A stretch of 26,088 bases of DNA, taken from positions 1-26,088 of the forward strand of contig CAZDAW010000044.1 of NCBI GenBank assembly GCA_964503685.1. Reading direction: 5' to 3'. The stretch is from CAZDAW01 sp964503685. GTDB lineage: Bacteria; Chloroflexota; Anaerolineae; Anaerolineales; Anaerolineaceae. This document shows, one piece after another, positions 1 through 8,006 of this stretch. Below the pieces are notes generated by a model that saw only the letters and a program-made list of their open reading frames with translations, was not told the DNA's origin and did no database searches. The stretch's first letter is position 1. Each line of letters starts with the position of its first letter. The position numbers and the translations under genes are program-made.

Positions 1-65
1 TGAAGACTTGGGTTATTTTATCAAAAGATGTACCTGCCAAAGTATTTATATACGATTAATAGGAT

Positions 66-94
66 TTGTCATAAAAATAATTTATATATAGAAT
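66..94 (+). promoter_or_regulatory. Sigma70-type promoter for the exported-protein/lgt-like unit
   Basis: TTGTCA at 66-71 and TAGAAT at 89-94 are separated by 17 bases in an AT-rich stretch. The nearest downstream gene starts at 185, giving a leader of roughly 85 bases that ends in a strong AGGAGG ribosome site at about 170-175. The call rests on hexamer match and spacing only. Confidence 0.5.
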
Positions 95-184
95 AGTAAG
101 CAAAATAGATCCTGCTGCAATGTATTCCCGCGCTGTCTTTAATAATTTTACAGTTTAGCTTAATCTATCAGGAGGAAATTACCA

Positions 185-1825
185 ATGAGACGGATTACTG
201 ACTTCATCCAGAATAACCAGCCGCACGGGAAAGAATATTACACTTTTATCGTTTTATTCTGCATATTCGTTTTTATTTTGTTCTCTGCCTTTCAGGCCAG
301 TTGCGACTGCAACGGCAACCAAGGTAATACCAACCCTGGCGATACAACCAATTCAAACTTTTCGTCGCAAAAAGAAGCAACGCAAGTTCCCGTCGCGGCC
401 TATCCAAGCACGCTTAACATAAAAGTGTTCACTCCTGGCGAACGGGTACAGGTTAAACTCACCGGGAGCTGGATGGCGAGCGGCAATGGCCGTTTTGTCT
501 GGGAACCGCCTCATGGGGCAACCAATATCCAATTTCCCGCCGGCCATCAACCCCTGGCCGGCGGGCCGCCTTACGTATTTGATAACCTGACCCTGTCCGA
601 AGCCGAAGCAGGGTTACAGGTTTCATATAATGCGCCAGAGCCCTGGGCTCCTTCAGCCGATACCTTTAGTGAAACGCTTACCATTCAACAGGGTAATGAT
701 AGCAGCACATCATCGATGACACATCGGTTGAATACTGGCAGCGGGTTAATCGCCTCAAATGAGATCGCTCCTCCTTCTGAATTATTCACCGGCCTAAGAA
801 GCAGCGATCCGGTCACTATGTGGAGTCTGGTCCGTTTTACTGACATTCCAACGGAAATTAACCGGAGCATCTGTGAAGATCTGGTCGAGCAGGCCAAATT
901 AACCGATACCTTCACCGCATGGCGCCTGCCAATTGCCGATGCCATCACAGCCGATCAATCCTACACGCTACCCATCAGCGAAAGCGCGACGGGTTATCCT
1001 AAAACAACCATCTCAAACGGCTTTGCGCTGAGTGTAGAAATGCCGATGGAAATCCGTACTGAAGCCACCCAGTGGGCCAATCAATACCTTCCCAATGCAG
1101 CAGGCGAATTATGGGTCGCCATTGGCGTCAAACCCGATGCAGAAATAAGCTGCCCGGATGTCACCAAACCCAACTACAGTCTGGTGACGACCATGACGCT
1201 CGACCTGAGCAACCGCACGAACGCCTGTCAAAATTGTTTGCTACCGTCATACCTGTGTTATAAGAGCGGGTCTTCATCATCGCTGCTGAACAGTGCAAGC
1301 TGGTTGATGGACGGCGGGCGCGGCAGCACCACAATCGATGGCTACACCTGCCTGGGACCGGCCGAAACCCAACTGGTTAAAAACGCCGACTGGCGATTTG
1401 AAGCATACACCAGTTCTGTGTCGCTTAAACCTGGCGACCCTATTCAATTGCATTATTGGGTGGAGAATAATGCCGTCAGCCAACGGGTTTTCGATCTCGC
1501 CTCTACGTCCACACTCAGCGGTGCAGGTTGGGTCATTCATCCCGGACAAGCGAGCGACCCCTGGCAACCTGATCTTGAGCAAACGGTCGGCAGTTCCATC
1601 ACCGTACCCGCCAACGGGATGTACCATCTTCATGTCACCGGCGCAGCGCCTTCCGGTACAACTTTGGATACTTACAACTACCGCATGACCGTTACAAACG
1701 CCGAAGCCCAACCGGATACCTGGATTGGATCCACGGCGCTCATCGTCACCGCAGACGGCAAGCTCCCCGAACCCGGCGCGAGAGGAACAAGTTACAATCT
1801 TTATATCCCTCAGATGGTCAGGTAA
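185..1825 (+). CDS. Exported/membrane-anchored protein of unknown function
   Basis: This 546-residue protein has a short basic N-terminus and one hydrophobic segment (about residues 20-37), followed by Cys-x-Cys (C40, C42) and a Ser/Thr/Asn/Gly-rich linker. The rest is polar and beta-rich in character, as expected for a protein on the outer face of the membrane. A small cysteine cluster lies mid-protein in the CQNC/YLCY region. The protein ends in LYIPQMVR, like the hydrophobic aromatic-Leu-Pro tails I recall on many Chloroflexota secreted proteins. The C40 region (QASC) is a poor lipobox, so lipidation is uncertain and a simple signal anchor is equally possible. AGGAGG lies about 9 bases before this ATG. 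It is followed 16 bases later by an Lgt-like gene, probably co-transcribed. I recognise no catalytic domain. Confidence 0.8.
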   Translation: MRRITDFIQNNQPHGKEYYTFIVLFCIFVFILFSAFQASCDCNGNQGNTNPGDTTNSNFSSQKEATQVPVAAYPSTLNIKVFTPGERVQVKLTGSWMASGNGRFVWEPPHGATNIQFPAGHQPLAGGPPYVFDNLTLSEAEAGLQVSYNAPEPWAPSADTFSETLTIQQGNDSSTSSMTHRLNTGSGLIASNEIAPPSELFTGLRSSDPVTMWSLVRFTDIPTEINRSICEDLVEQAKLTDTFTAWRLPIADAITADQSYTLPISESATGYPKTTISNGFALSVEMPMEIRTEATQWANQYLPNAAGELWVAIGVKPDAEISCPDVTKPNYSLVTTMTLDLSNRTNACQNCLLPSYLCYKSGSSSSLLNSASWLMDGGRGSTTIDGYTCLGPAETQLVKNADWRFEAYTSSVSLKPGDPIQLHYWVENNAVSQRVFDLASTSTLSGAGWVIHPGQASDPWQPDLEQTVGSSITVPANGMYHLHVTGAAPSGTTLDTYNYRMTVTNAEAQPDTWIGSTALIVTADGKLPEPGARGTSYNLYIPQMVR

Positions 1826-1841
1826 AACAACAGGTTCAACG

Positions 1842-2627
1842 ATGCTACCCACCATCCACCTCGGATCGTTTCAATTTTCCACTTATGCACTGATGTATGC
1901 GCTGGCATTTCTCACCGGGGGTGTTCTCGTATTGCGCCGCGTCAACGGTAACACGCCCGAAGATATCATCCGGCGCAACAGCCTCATTCTCATAGTCGTC
2001 GCCATTTTTGCCGGGCTTTTCATCCCTTCTGTCATCGAAAGTTATATACGCAGTTGGATCACCGGGCAACCCCCAGAGCCGTTTCACATGCGCGTTTATT
2101 ACGCCCTTGGTTTCGGAATCGCAACCGGTTATTTGTACCTGCGTAAACACAGACTGAGTTTTCTGGATTTAATGGACCAGGCGATTCCTGTCTTCGCCCT
2201 TGCCTTCTGCCTGGCCCGGTTCGGCTGCCTAGCAGCCGGATGCTGCGGCGGCGCTGTGACGCAATCGGTTATCGGCATGAACATGCCGGATGAATACGGC
2301 GTGTGGGCAAAGCGTTACCCCACTCAATTGATGAGCGCCGGCTTTGAATTGTTTATATTTTTCGGTTTGAGCTGGCTAGATGCACAGCGCCGGAAAACAG
2401 ATGGATTGCGCCTGCCTGCCTGGCTGTATCCCAGAGGAGTCATCTTTTTCATTTACGTGCTGTTGTTTTGCATTGAGCGATTTACCCTGGAATTCATCCG
2501 CTACGATTATCATCCTGTGCTGGGCATTTTCAGCCTGCCCCATCTCTTAATGCTGGGGGGCATGCTTGCCACACTCGCCGGTTTTTGGGCAATTACAAAG
2601 AAAACACAAAACGCTGGCGCCAATTGA
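1842..2627 (+). CDS. Prolipoprotein diacylglyceryl transferase family (Lgt-like) membrane protein
   Basis: This is a 261-residue polytopic membrane protein with about seven hydrophobic segments. The Lgt signature is recognisable but divergent: residues 125-137 read ARFGCLAAGCCGG, where classical Lgt has GRIGNFxNGExxG. The conserved Arg and the glycines remain, while the Asn and Glu positions are Cys. The C-terminal RFxxEFxR block of Lgt is present (R212, E216, R219). Lgt transfers diacylglyceryl from phosphatidylglycerol to the lipobox cysteine of prelipoproteins. The Cys-rich variant is, as I recall, a common side branch whose activity is less certain. I chose the ATG at 1842: the reading frame is open further upstream but runs inside the previous gene, and MLPTIHLG matches the usual Lgt N-terminus. 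The preceding gene encodes a possible substrate. Confidence 0.78.
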   Translation: MLPTIHLGSFQFSTYALMYALAFLTGGVLVLRRVNGNTPEDIIRRNSLILIVVAIFAGLFIPSVIESYIRSWITGQPPEPFHMRVYYALGFGIATGYLYLRKHRLSFLDLMDQAIPVFALAFCLARFGCLAAGCCGGAVTQSVIGMNMPDEYGVWAKRYPTQLMSAGFELFIFFGLSWLDAQRRKTDGLRLPAWLYPRGVIFFIYVLLFCIERFTLEFIRYDYHPVLGIFSLPHLLMLGGMLATLAGFWAITKKTQNAGAN

Positions 2628-2648
2628 TGGCGTTTTTCCTGTGTTTTT
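2601..2648 (+). terminator. Intrinsic terminator overlapping the lgt-like stop codon
   Basis: AAAACACAAAACGC pairs, with one small bulge, with GCGTTTTTCCTGTGTTTT. The TGA stop at 2625-2627 lies in the loop and T-rich tracts follow. It closes the first transcription unit. Confidence 0.6.
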
Positions 2649-2686
2649 ATGACTTCTCACCCTATAGCATAAAAATCTGCATTGAG

Positions 2687-2692
2687 TATAAT
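2687..2692 (+). promoter_or_regulatory. Possible -10 element for the SCP2/M24 unit
   Basis: A perfect TATAAT lies about 36 bases before the ATG at 2729 and downstream of the terminator. No convincing -35 element is visible at the right spacing, so this is a weak call. Confidence 0.3.
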
Positions 2693-2728
2693 TGAATCGC
2701 AGCACACAACACATACAAGGAGAAACGC

Positions 2729-3127
2729 ATGAGCCAGTTCAAATATCTCAGCCCGGAATGGGCAAAGGAAGCAACTGCACGTCTCAAGCAGGAATTGACG
2801 CCTGAAGTCATGAAATTCATCACCTCCGATATGTTGACAATCTACACCAATTGTCCAGACGGAAAGGACCGCTCCCTTTATTACAAATTTGAAAAGGGCG
2901 AAATTGTAGAAGTTTCAGTGCTCGAAGGCCGCGATCATAAAGCCGAATTCATCATCACCGGCGATTATGAGACATTCGCCAAAATATCCCGCGCTGAACT
3001 TGGCGCTCGCCCGGCGTTGATGAGCGGCAAGCTGCGCCTTCAGGGCAACATGGTCAAGGCGCTCAGCCTGTCTCCTGTGGTCGACCGTTTGAATAAAGTT
3101 CTGGCAACAATTCCCACGGAGTTTTAG
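2729..3127 (+). CDS. SCP2 sterol-carrier domain protein
   Basis: This 132-residue protein is a single SCP2-like domain, with an N-terminal helix (WAKEATARLKQEL), a beta sheet typical of lipid-binding SCP2 folds (LYYKFEKGEI, AEFIITGDYETFAKI) and a final helix with the characteristic GKLRLQGNMVKALSL block. Proteins of this fold bind lipids or acyl chains in a hydrophobic tunnel, and many bacterial members are of unknown role. There is no signal peptide, so it should be cytoplasmic. AAGGAGA lies upstream of the ATG at 2729. Its stop is 2 bases before the next ATG, so translation is probably coupled to the M24 gene. Family assignment is good; the ligand is unknown. Confidence 0.8.
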   Translation: MSQFKYLSPEWAKEATARLKQELTPEVMKFITSDMLTIYTNCPDGKDRSLYYKFEKGEIVEVSVLEGRDHKAEFIITGDYETFAKISRAELGARPALMSGKLRLQGNMVKALSLSPVVDRLNKVLATIPTEF

Positions 3128-3129
3128 CC

Positions 3130-4356
3130 ATGGCCAAACAAATTGACATTACGAATGATCCATACTATATCGACTTTCCCGGCCGCATCCGATCCATTCA
3201 GGCGGAAATGGCAAAAAAAGGGATCGATGTTTATTTGGGTTCACGTCTGCGGACCCTTTCCTGGACGCTGGATGCCTTCTGCCCCTGGCGCTCCTTCGTG
3301 GTCATTCCCCCCGAAGGATTGCCGACTGCTTTCACCTTTGTCATTGATGCGGCGCGGGTAGCCGATGATTCCTGGCTGGATGAAGATCATGTACTGGGTT
3401 TTGCACCGATGGGCGGACAGGATCAGATCACGGCGATTTCTGATTTTATCAAGCAGTACCTGAAGGGCGGTAAAGGAACGGTCGGGATTGAATCGGGCAT
3501 GTCGAACTACCTGCCCGAAGGCAACCTCACCCATTACGAATATGAAGCCTTCAGCGCGGCGCTGGCAGATGCAAAACTGGTCAATGCGCACGACATCATC
3601 GACCGGCTGGCGCTGATTAAAGACAAAGGCACCCAGAACCGCTTCCGGGAAGCCTCGCGGCTGGTCGATATCGGTCACGAAGCCGTCTATAACGCCATCA
3701 AAGACGGCGGTTATAAAGGGATGACCGAAACAGAAATCGGCGGTCTGGCCGCCTATGCGATGCGCAAAGCCGGCAGCGAATGGGAATGGTCTTTCACCGG
3801 CGGCAACGAGATCGCCGCCGGGTACCGCAGCGGTTTTATGGGCGGCGCCTGCACGCCGGCCACCCGTAAGGAGCTCAAATCGGGCGAGCCGCTGATGGTT
3901 GACCTGCATGCCATGTTCAAACTGGGACTGGGCGACCATTCTCACAACTACCTGCTGGGGCCGGCTACCAAACGGCAGCACTGGCACGCCAAGAACTTCG
4001 TGGACGTTGTCAACCTGACCCTCAAAACCTACCGCGCCGGCGTCACCCCGTCCAGCCTGGCGGATGAAGTTCTGGCGTTCTGCGAAGAAAACGGTTTCAT
4101 CGAATATATGGTCCCCGGTTTCGAACACGGCATCGGCATGCTGGGCGACGAATGGCGAATCGGGATGAACGACGGGCCTTTCCCCTATTGGACCAACCCT
4201 GATCACGTCTATCAGGTTGACGAGATGCTGATCTGCGCCATGCAATACGCCTGCCCGGAAGAAAACATCGGCTTCCGGTACGAGAATCCGATCATTATTA
4301 AAGAAAACGGCTGCGAATATTTATCAAAATATCCACTGGCCGTCGAAGAGATATAA
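3130..4356 (+). CDS. M24 family (creatinase/Xaa-Pro aminopeptidase-fold) protein
   Basis: The 408-residue protein has a creatinase-like N-terminal domain (about 1-160) and a pita-bread M24 domain (about 165-400). Metal ligands that can be placed are D258 (VDLHAM), D269 (GDHSHN), H333 (FEHGIGM) and E385 (FRYENP). The fourth ligand, normally Glu in a TIEPG-type motif 14 residues before the last Glu, appears to be M371 in CAMQYA. The protein may therefore bind only one metal, or act metal-free as creatinase does. Function could be peptidase, creatinase-like amidinohydrolase or another C-N hydrolase; the sequence does not decide. GGAG inside the end of the SCP2 gene serves as its ribosome site. 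No signal peptide is seen. Confidence 0.82.
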   Translation: MAKQIDITNDPYYIDFPGRIRSIQAEMAKKGIDVYLGSRLRTLSWTLDAFCPWRSFVVIPPEGLPTAFTFVIDAARVADDSWLDEDHVLGFAPMGGQDQITAISDFIKQYLKGGKGTVGIESGMSNYLPEGNLTHYEYEAFSAALADAKLVNAHDIIDRLALIKDKGTQNRFREASRLVDIGHEAVYNAIKDGGYKGMTETEIGGLAAYAMRKAGSEWEWSFTGGNEIAAGYRSGFMGGACTPATRKELKSGEPLMVDLHAMFKLGLGDHSHNYLLGPATKRQHWHAKNFVDVVNLTLKTYRAGVTPSSLADEVLAFCEENGFIEYMVPGFEHGIGMLGDEWRIGMNDGPFPYWTNPDHVYQVDEMLICAMQYACPEENIGFRYENPIIIKENGCEYLSKYPLAVEEI

Positions 4357-4378
4357 ACCAGCAGGTGCATTGAAAGCG

Positions 4379-4410
4379 ACCGGCGACTTTTCCAGAAGAA
4401 AGTCGCCGGT
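4379..4410 (+). terminator. Hairpin terminator after the M24 gene
   Basis: A perfect 12-bp stem, ACCGGCGACTTT at 4379-4390 with its complement at 4399-4410, encloses an 8-base loop. It is followed only by TTCATATATA, so the T-tract is weak. Position directly after the stop supports termination or 3'-end protection. Confidence 0.6.
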
Positions 4411-4496
4411 TTCATATATAAGACATAACCTGAATTAGACAATCGATCAATGTATCTGCGCATCGTTAATGCTATATTCAGGGCAAGCAACGTAAA

Positions 4497-5567
4497 ATGT
4501 CGATCATCAGACTCATCATAAGACGTTTAATCTCTTTATTTTTTACACTCCTCATCATTACCGCATTTCTTTACGGCATCGTGATGCTGACGCCGGTTGA
4601 TGTGCGCGCCAGCCTTTATTACCCAAAAGGAAGCGGGCTTGACCGACTCACAGAAGAACAGTTAAGGAAAGTGACCGACAGAATTATCGAAAGCCACCAT
4701 TTGAATGACCCTTACCCGGTGCAATATATCACCTGGCTATCCTCGTTAATCCGGGGAGACTGGGGATTCAGCCCCACGCTTAACGATGACGTTCTCTCAT
4801 CACTCATCAGGCGGACGCCGGTAACCGCCGAGCTGGCAATCTACTCCCTGCTCTTTTTCATTCCCTTCGGATTATTGAGCGGTGTTATCGCAGCCCGCCA
4901 ACAAAACAAGACCCCCGATTTATTATTTCGTTTTGCCGCATTTATCGCCAATTCGGTTCCCCCCTTTATCCTGGCGCTCGTTCTGCTTGCCATATTTTAC
5001 GTGGCGCTGCACTGGTTTCCTCCCGAACGTTTGAGCCTTGAGTACAGTCAGGTCGTTAAAGACCCTGGTTTCCACGTTGTCACCGGCCTGATGACAATCG
5101 ATGGGCTGCTCAACAGCCGGTTGGATGTCACAATCGATGCCCTCCGTCATCTGGTTTTGCCGGTATTAACATTAAGTCTCTACCATTGGGCAACCCTGGG
5201 CCGGCTGACCAGAGCAAAGATGATCGAAGAGCTAAAAAAGGAATATATCATTGCCGGCTTATCTCACGGGCTTCCAACCCATATCATCGTCTGGCGGCAC
5301 GCGTTTCGCAATGTCTTGCCGCCGGCGCTATCCAGCAGCGCCATTTCGGCGGCTTCGGTGTTTACCGGTGTGTACATCGTCGAAAGAATATTCAATATTC
5401 ACGGACTTTCTGAAATGTTCGTGGGAGCCTTTCGCCTGGTGCCCGACATTTCTCCAGCATTAGGGATGGCTATCTATAGCGTCGCCATTGTTCTGTTAAT
5501 GATGTTCATTCTGGATATTCTGCAAGCGTTATTAAACCCCTACCTGAGAGAGATGATCGATGCATAG
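4497..5567 (+). CDS. ABC transporter permease, DppB/OppB family
   Basis: This 356-residue inner-membrane permease is of the BPD_transp_1 type. It has an N-terminal transmembrane helix (about 10-31), a long external segment, then about five further helices. The EAA coupling loop lies at about 249-275 (EYIIAGLSHGL followed by WRHAFRNVLPPAL), the family hallmark that contacts the ATPase. DppB-type proteins pair with DppC to import di/oligopeptides, nickel or other small solutes. Start ATG 4497 has only a weak ribosome site. It overlaps the next permease by 8 bases. No solute-binding protein or ATPase gene is nearby, so the partners must be elsewhere, and substrate cannot be inferred. Confidence 0.88.
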   Translation: MSIIRLIIRRLISLFFTLLIITAFLYGIVMLTPVDVRASLYYPKGSGLDRLTEEQLRKVTDRIIESHHLNDPYPVQYITWLSSLIRGDWGFSPTLNDDVLSSLIRRTPVTAELAIYSLLFFIPFGLLSGVIAARQQNKTPDLLFRFAAFIANSVPPFILALVLLAIFYVALHWFPPERLSLEYSQVVKDPGFHVVTGLMTIDGLLNSRLDVTIDALRHLVLPVLTLSLYHWATLGRLTRAKMIEELKKEYIIAGLSHGLPTHIIVWRHAFRNVLPPALSSSAISAASVFTGVYIVERIFNIHGLSEMFVGAFRLVPDISPALGMAIYSVAIVLLMMFILDILQALLNPYLREMIDA

Positions 5568-6489
5568 AAGACATCATTTCATCTCATGGTTCCTTTTTGC
5601 ACTGGGGGTTTTAATCACAACCACTTTTATTTTTACTGCCTTCTACGCCTCACGAATTTCTCCGCCGCAAGGATCTACCGGCGATCAGGCCATTCGTTAC
5701 GTAAAACAGGCATCAGGACCATTGCCAACCCCGCCGAATGAGTACGCTCCCTGGGGTACTATTCCTGCAGGCCTTTATCATATCGACATCTTTCATACAA
5801 CGATATGGGGAACCCGTTCGGCTTTGAGCTTTTCCCTCATCGTGACCCTGCTCATCTTTATCATCGGGGTATTATTGGGTGCATCCAGCGGCTATCGGGG
5901 TGGAATTTATAACAAGCTGGTCATGTCCGTTACCGATGCCTTTATTGCCTTCCCCGTCATCGCCGGCGTGATTTTCTTTCGGGACGTTTTATATCCGTAC
6001 GATCCAAGACTCATTAGGGATACCACCGCCTTACAGGCATTTTTAGTCAACCTCAATATTGACCCGGTGATGATCGCCCTGATTTGCTTTTCGTGGATGC
6101 CCTACGCTCGCATCACCAACAGTCTCGTTTTGATGACGAAACAGTTGGATTACATTCAGGCCTCACGCGCCTTGGGTGCAAATCCGGTGCGCATCATCTT
6201 CCGCCACATCATCCCCAATACCCTGTCGCCCTCTATCGTTATGGCCGCCAGAGATATGGGGAACATGGTTCTCGTTCAGGCATCGTTCACTTTCATTGGG
6301 CTTGGAGGCGGCTCAGATTGGGGGAATCTGCTGGTGATGGGGCGTCATTACATCATCGGGAGAGGCGGAAATATCTTCACCTACTGGTGGGTTTTCATCC
6401 CAACTACTCTGGCAATCATCCTGTTCGGGGTCGGGTGGAACTTAATTGGGGATAGTATTAACGACTGGTTGAACCCATATACGATATAA
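5560..6489 (+). CDS. ABC transporter permease, DppC/OppC family
   Basis: This 309-residue permease has an N-terminal helix (about 10-28), an external segment with the sequence PWGT, and five further helices from about residue 88. The EAA loop at about 197-222 (DYIQASRALGANPVRIIFRHIIPN) is a very good match to DppC/OppC. Its start lies inside the 3' end of the dppB-like gene, indicating translational coupling and a heterodimeric channel. The azlC gene follows 13 bases after its stop. Assignment to the family is firm; substrate is unknown. Confidence 0.88.
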   Translation: MHRRHHFISWFLFALGVLITTTFIFTAFYASRISPPQGSTGDQAIRYVKQASGPLPTPPNEYAPWGTIPAGLYHIDIFHTTIWGTRSALSFSLIVTLLIFIIGVLLGASSGYRGGIYNKLVMSVTDAFIAFPVIAGVIFFRDVLYPYDPRLIRDTTALQAFLVNLNIDPVMIALICFSWMPYARITNSLVLMTKQLDYIQASRALGANPVRIIFRHIIPNTLSPSIVMAARDMGNMVLVQASFTFIGLGGGSDWGNLLVMGRHYIIGRGGNIFTYWWVFIPTTLAIILFGVGWNLIGDSINDWLNPYTI

Positions 6490-6502
6490 TACAAACTTCG
6501 TT

Positions 6503-7204
6503 ATGACCACAAATTTTCGCAATGATTTCAAGCGCGGTCTTCTATCTACTCTGCCATTAGCCCCGGGCGTGATTGCCTTTGGGTTATTATACGGCGTCAT
6601 GGCGCGCCAGGCTGGTTTTTCCCCTCTCGAAGCATGGGCTATGTCGGCTATTGTGCATGCCGGTTCCGCTCAATTCACGGCGTTAGGAATGTGGGGGTCA
6701 AACGGCGCATTCTCGATCATTCTGACCACTTTAATTCTCAACCTGCGCCACATGCTCATGGGAGCATCGGTCGCTCCTCACCTTAAAGAAGTTAATCCGT
6801 TCTGGCGGGGTTTTCTGGCGTTGTGGCTTTCGGATGAATCGTATGCGCTTACTATTGCCGAGTACGAACGGGGAACAGGCAGCCATTATTACTTCTTTGG
6901 CGCCAACCTGGGAATCTATCTCATCTGGCCTTTAAGCGGTCTGGCCGGCTCTTTGCTCGGCTCAGCCATCCCCGATCCGGCGGCGCTGGGGCTGGACCTC
7001 GTCTTTCCGCTGGCATTTTTGGGGTTGTTAACCACGTTTCTCAAGAACCGCACCGGCGTGATCGTCGCCCTGGCATCCGCCTGTCTGGCAATCCTCTTTA
7101 TTTATCTTCTACCCGGAAAATGGTACGTGATTGCCGCGGGAATACTGGGCAGCGGGTTGGGCTTTCTCCTCGAAGGATTGGGGGGTAAATGGAAAACTTC
7201 CTGA
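6503..7204 (+). CDS. azlC: AzlC family branched-chain amino acid exporter, large subunit
   Basis: This 233-residue polytopic membrane protein carries AzlC family blocks: FKRGLLSTLPLAPGVIAFGLLYG at the N-terminus (residues 8-30), HAGSAQFTALG in the second segment, LNLRHMLMGAS mid-protein and LSDESYALT. AzlC with AzlD forms a two-component exporter for branched-chain amino acids or analogues, and many homologues are untested for substrate. The gene begins 13 bases after the dppC-like gene and overlaps azlD by 16 bases, the usual azlCD arrangement. Its linkage with peptide-type permeases may couple peptide uptake with efflux of surplus amino acids, which is inference. Confidence 0.88.
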   Translation: MTTNFRNDFKRGLLSTLPLAPGVIAFGLLYGVMARQAGFSPLEAWAMSAIVHAGSAQFTALGMWGSNGAFSIILTTLILNLRHMLMGASVAPHLKEVNPFWRGFLALWLSDESYALTIAEYERGTGSHYYFFGANLGIYLIWPLSGLAGSLLGSAIPDPAALGLDLVFPLAFLGLLTTFLKNRTGVIVALASACLAILFIYLLPGKWYVIAAGILGSGLGFLLEGLGGKWKTS

Positions 7205-7497
7205 TCTTTGTGGGCATGGCGGTGGTCACCTATTTTACCCGCGTAGCGATGATTGCTATTATGGGACGGGAAGTCCCGCCCCTCCTCCAGCGTTGGCTGC
7301 GCTACATCCCCGCGGCGGTGCTCGCTGCCCTGGTCGCCCCGGCTGCGCTCGCTCCGAACGGTCATATCGAGATCAACTTTTCAATCGGCGCAATACTGGT
7401 TGGAGCAATCGTCGCCTTGCGCACTCGCAATGTGTTCCTGACCATCCTGGCTGGAATGGCGACCTATTGGATTTTGCGCTTATCCGGCTTATTCTAA
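7189..7497 (+). CDS. azlD: AzlD family small subunit of branched-chain amino acid exporter
   Basis: The 102-residue protein consists of about four hydrophobic helices. It has the AzlD N-terminal pattern (IFVGMAVVTYFTRVAMIAI) followed by LLQRWLRYIPAAVLAALVAP, which is diagnostic for the family. It overlaps the 3' end of azlC, with a G-rich ribosome site inside azlC. AzlD is the obligatory partner of AzlC in the membrane. Confidence 0.88.
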   Translation: MENFLIFVGMAVVTYFTRVAMIAIMGREVPPLLQRWLRYIPAAVLAALVAPAALAPNGHIEINFSIGAILVGAIVALRTRNVFLTILAGMATYWILRLSGLF

Positions 7498-7531
7498 CAT
7501 TTAAGGTTTCGCACGAGGAAAGGAGGATAGC

Positions 7532-7873
7532 ATGTCAGATATATTTCCCGAACCTGTCCGCAATTTGCCGCAAGCCGATATCCCCCTGAAAGGGATCACA
7601 GCTTATCTTTCACAAGCAGACGCCCACCAGATCATCTTCATGGAATTCAGCGAGGATGTCGATCTGGCCGAGCATTCTCACGAAAGCCAATGGGGAATTG
7701 TCCTCGAAGGCAAAATCGAGTTGACGATCAACGGAATTAAAAAAATTTATACGAAAGGGGAGCGTTATTATATACCCAAAGATGTTCCCCATTCAGGGAA
7801 AATCTATGCAGGGTACGCCGATATCACTTTCTTCAATCAAGGCGACCGGTATGCGGTAAAGAATCCTGAATAA
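7532..7873 (+). CDS. Small cupin-domain protein
   Basis: This 113-residue protein is a single cupin barrel. Motif 1 is HSHESQWGIVLEG (H48, H50, with Q53 where Glu is common) and motif 2 ends in IPKDVPH (H87). These residues suggest one divalent metal site. Such stand-alone cupins are often sensors, isomerases or dioxygenase-like, and the sequence gives no substrate. A strong AGGAGG lies 5 bases before ATG 7532. It is 34 bases downstream of azlD and precedes a terminator, so it is probably the last gene of the permease/azlCD operon. Confidence 0.82.
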   Translation: MSDIFPEPVRNLPQADIPLKGITAYLSQADAHQIIFMEFSEDVDLAEHSHESQWGIVLEGKIELTINGIKKIYTKGERYYIPKDVPHSGKIYAGYADITFFNQGDRYAVKNPE

Positions 7874-7928
7874 TGGCAAGATTTGCAAATGCATAATTCG
7901 CATATCTGCCATATCAAAGCGGGCCCCC

Positions 7929-7955
7929 TAAGGGCGGGCCTCAAACCCGCCCTTA
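7929..7955. terminator. Bidirectional terminator between convergent genes
   Basis: TAAGGGCGGG at 7929-7938 pairs perfectly with 7946-7955 around a 7-base loop, followed on the plus strand by TTCAATTTTT. It separates the cupin gene from the convergent GAF/HD-GYP gene. A second, imperfect hairpin (TGGCA-a-GAT against ATCTGCCA, 7874-7911) sits directly after the cupin stop. Confidence 0.75.
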
Positions 7956-8006
7956 TTCAATTTTTATATTCTGCCCAATCCCCCGACATCATTCTGAAAT
8001 CAGCGA

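Noticed and set aside
1277..1855. 192-codon minus-strand open frame
   Set aside because: It overlaps the 3' half of the exported protein and the lgt-like start; no promoter, ribosome site or motif supports it.
3241..4245. 334-codon open frame on the minus strand
   Set aside because: It lies wholly antisense to the well-conserved M24 gene, has no ribosome site and shows no recognisable domain; the codon pattern of the plus-strand gene explains it.
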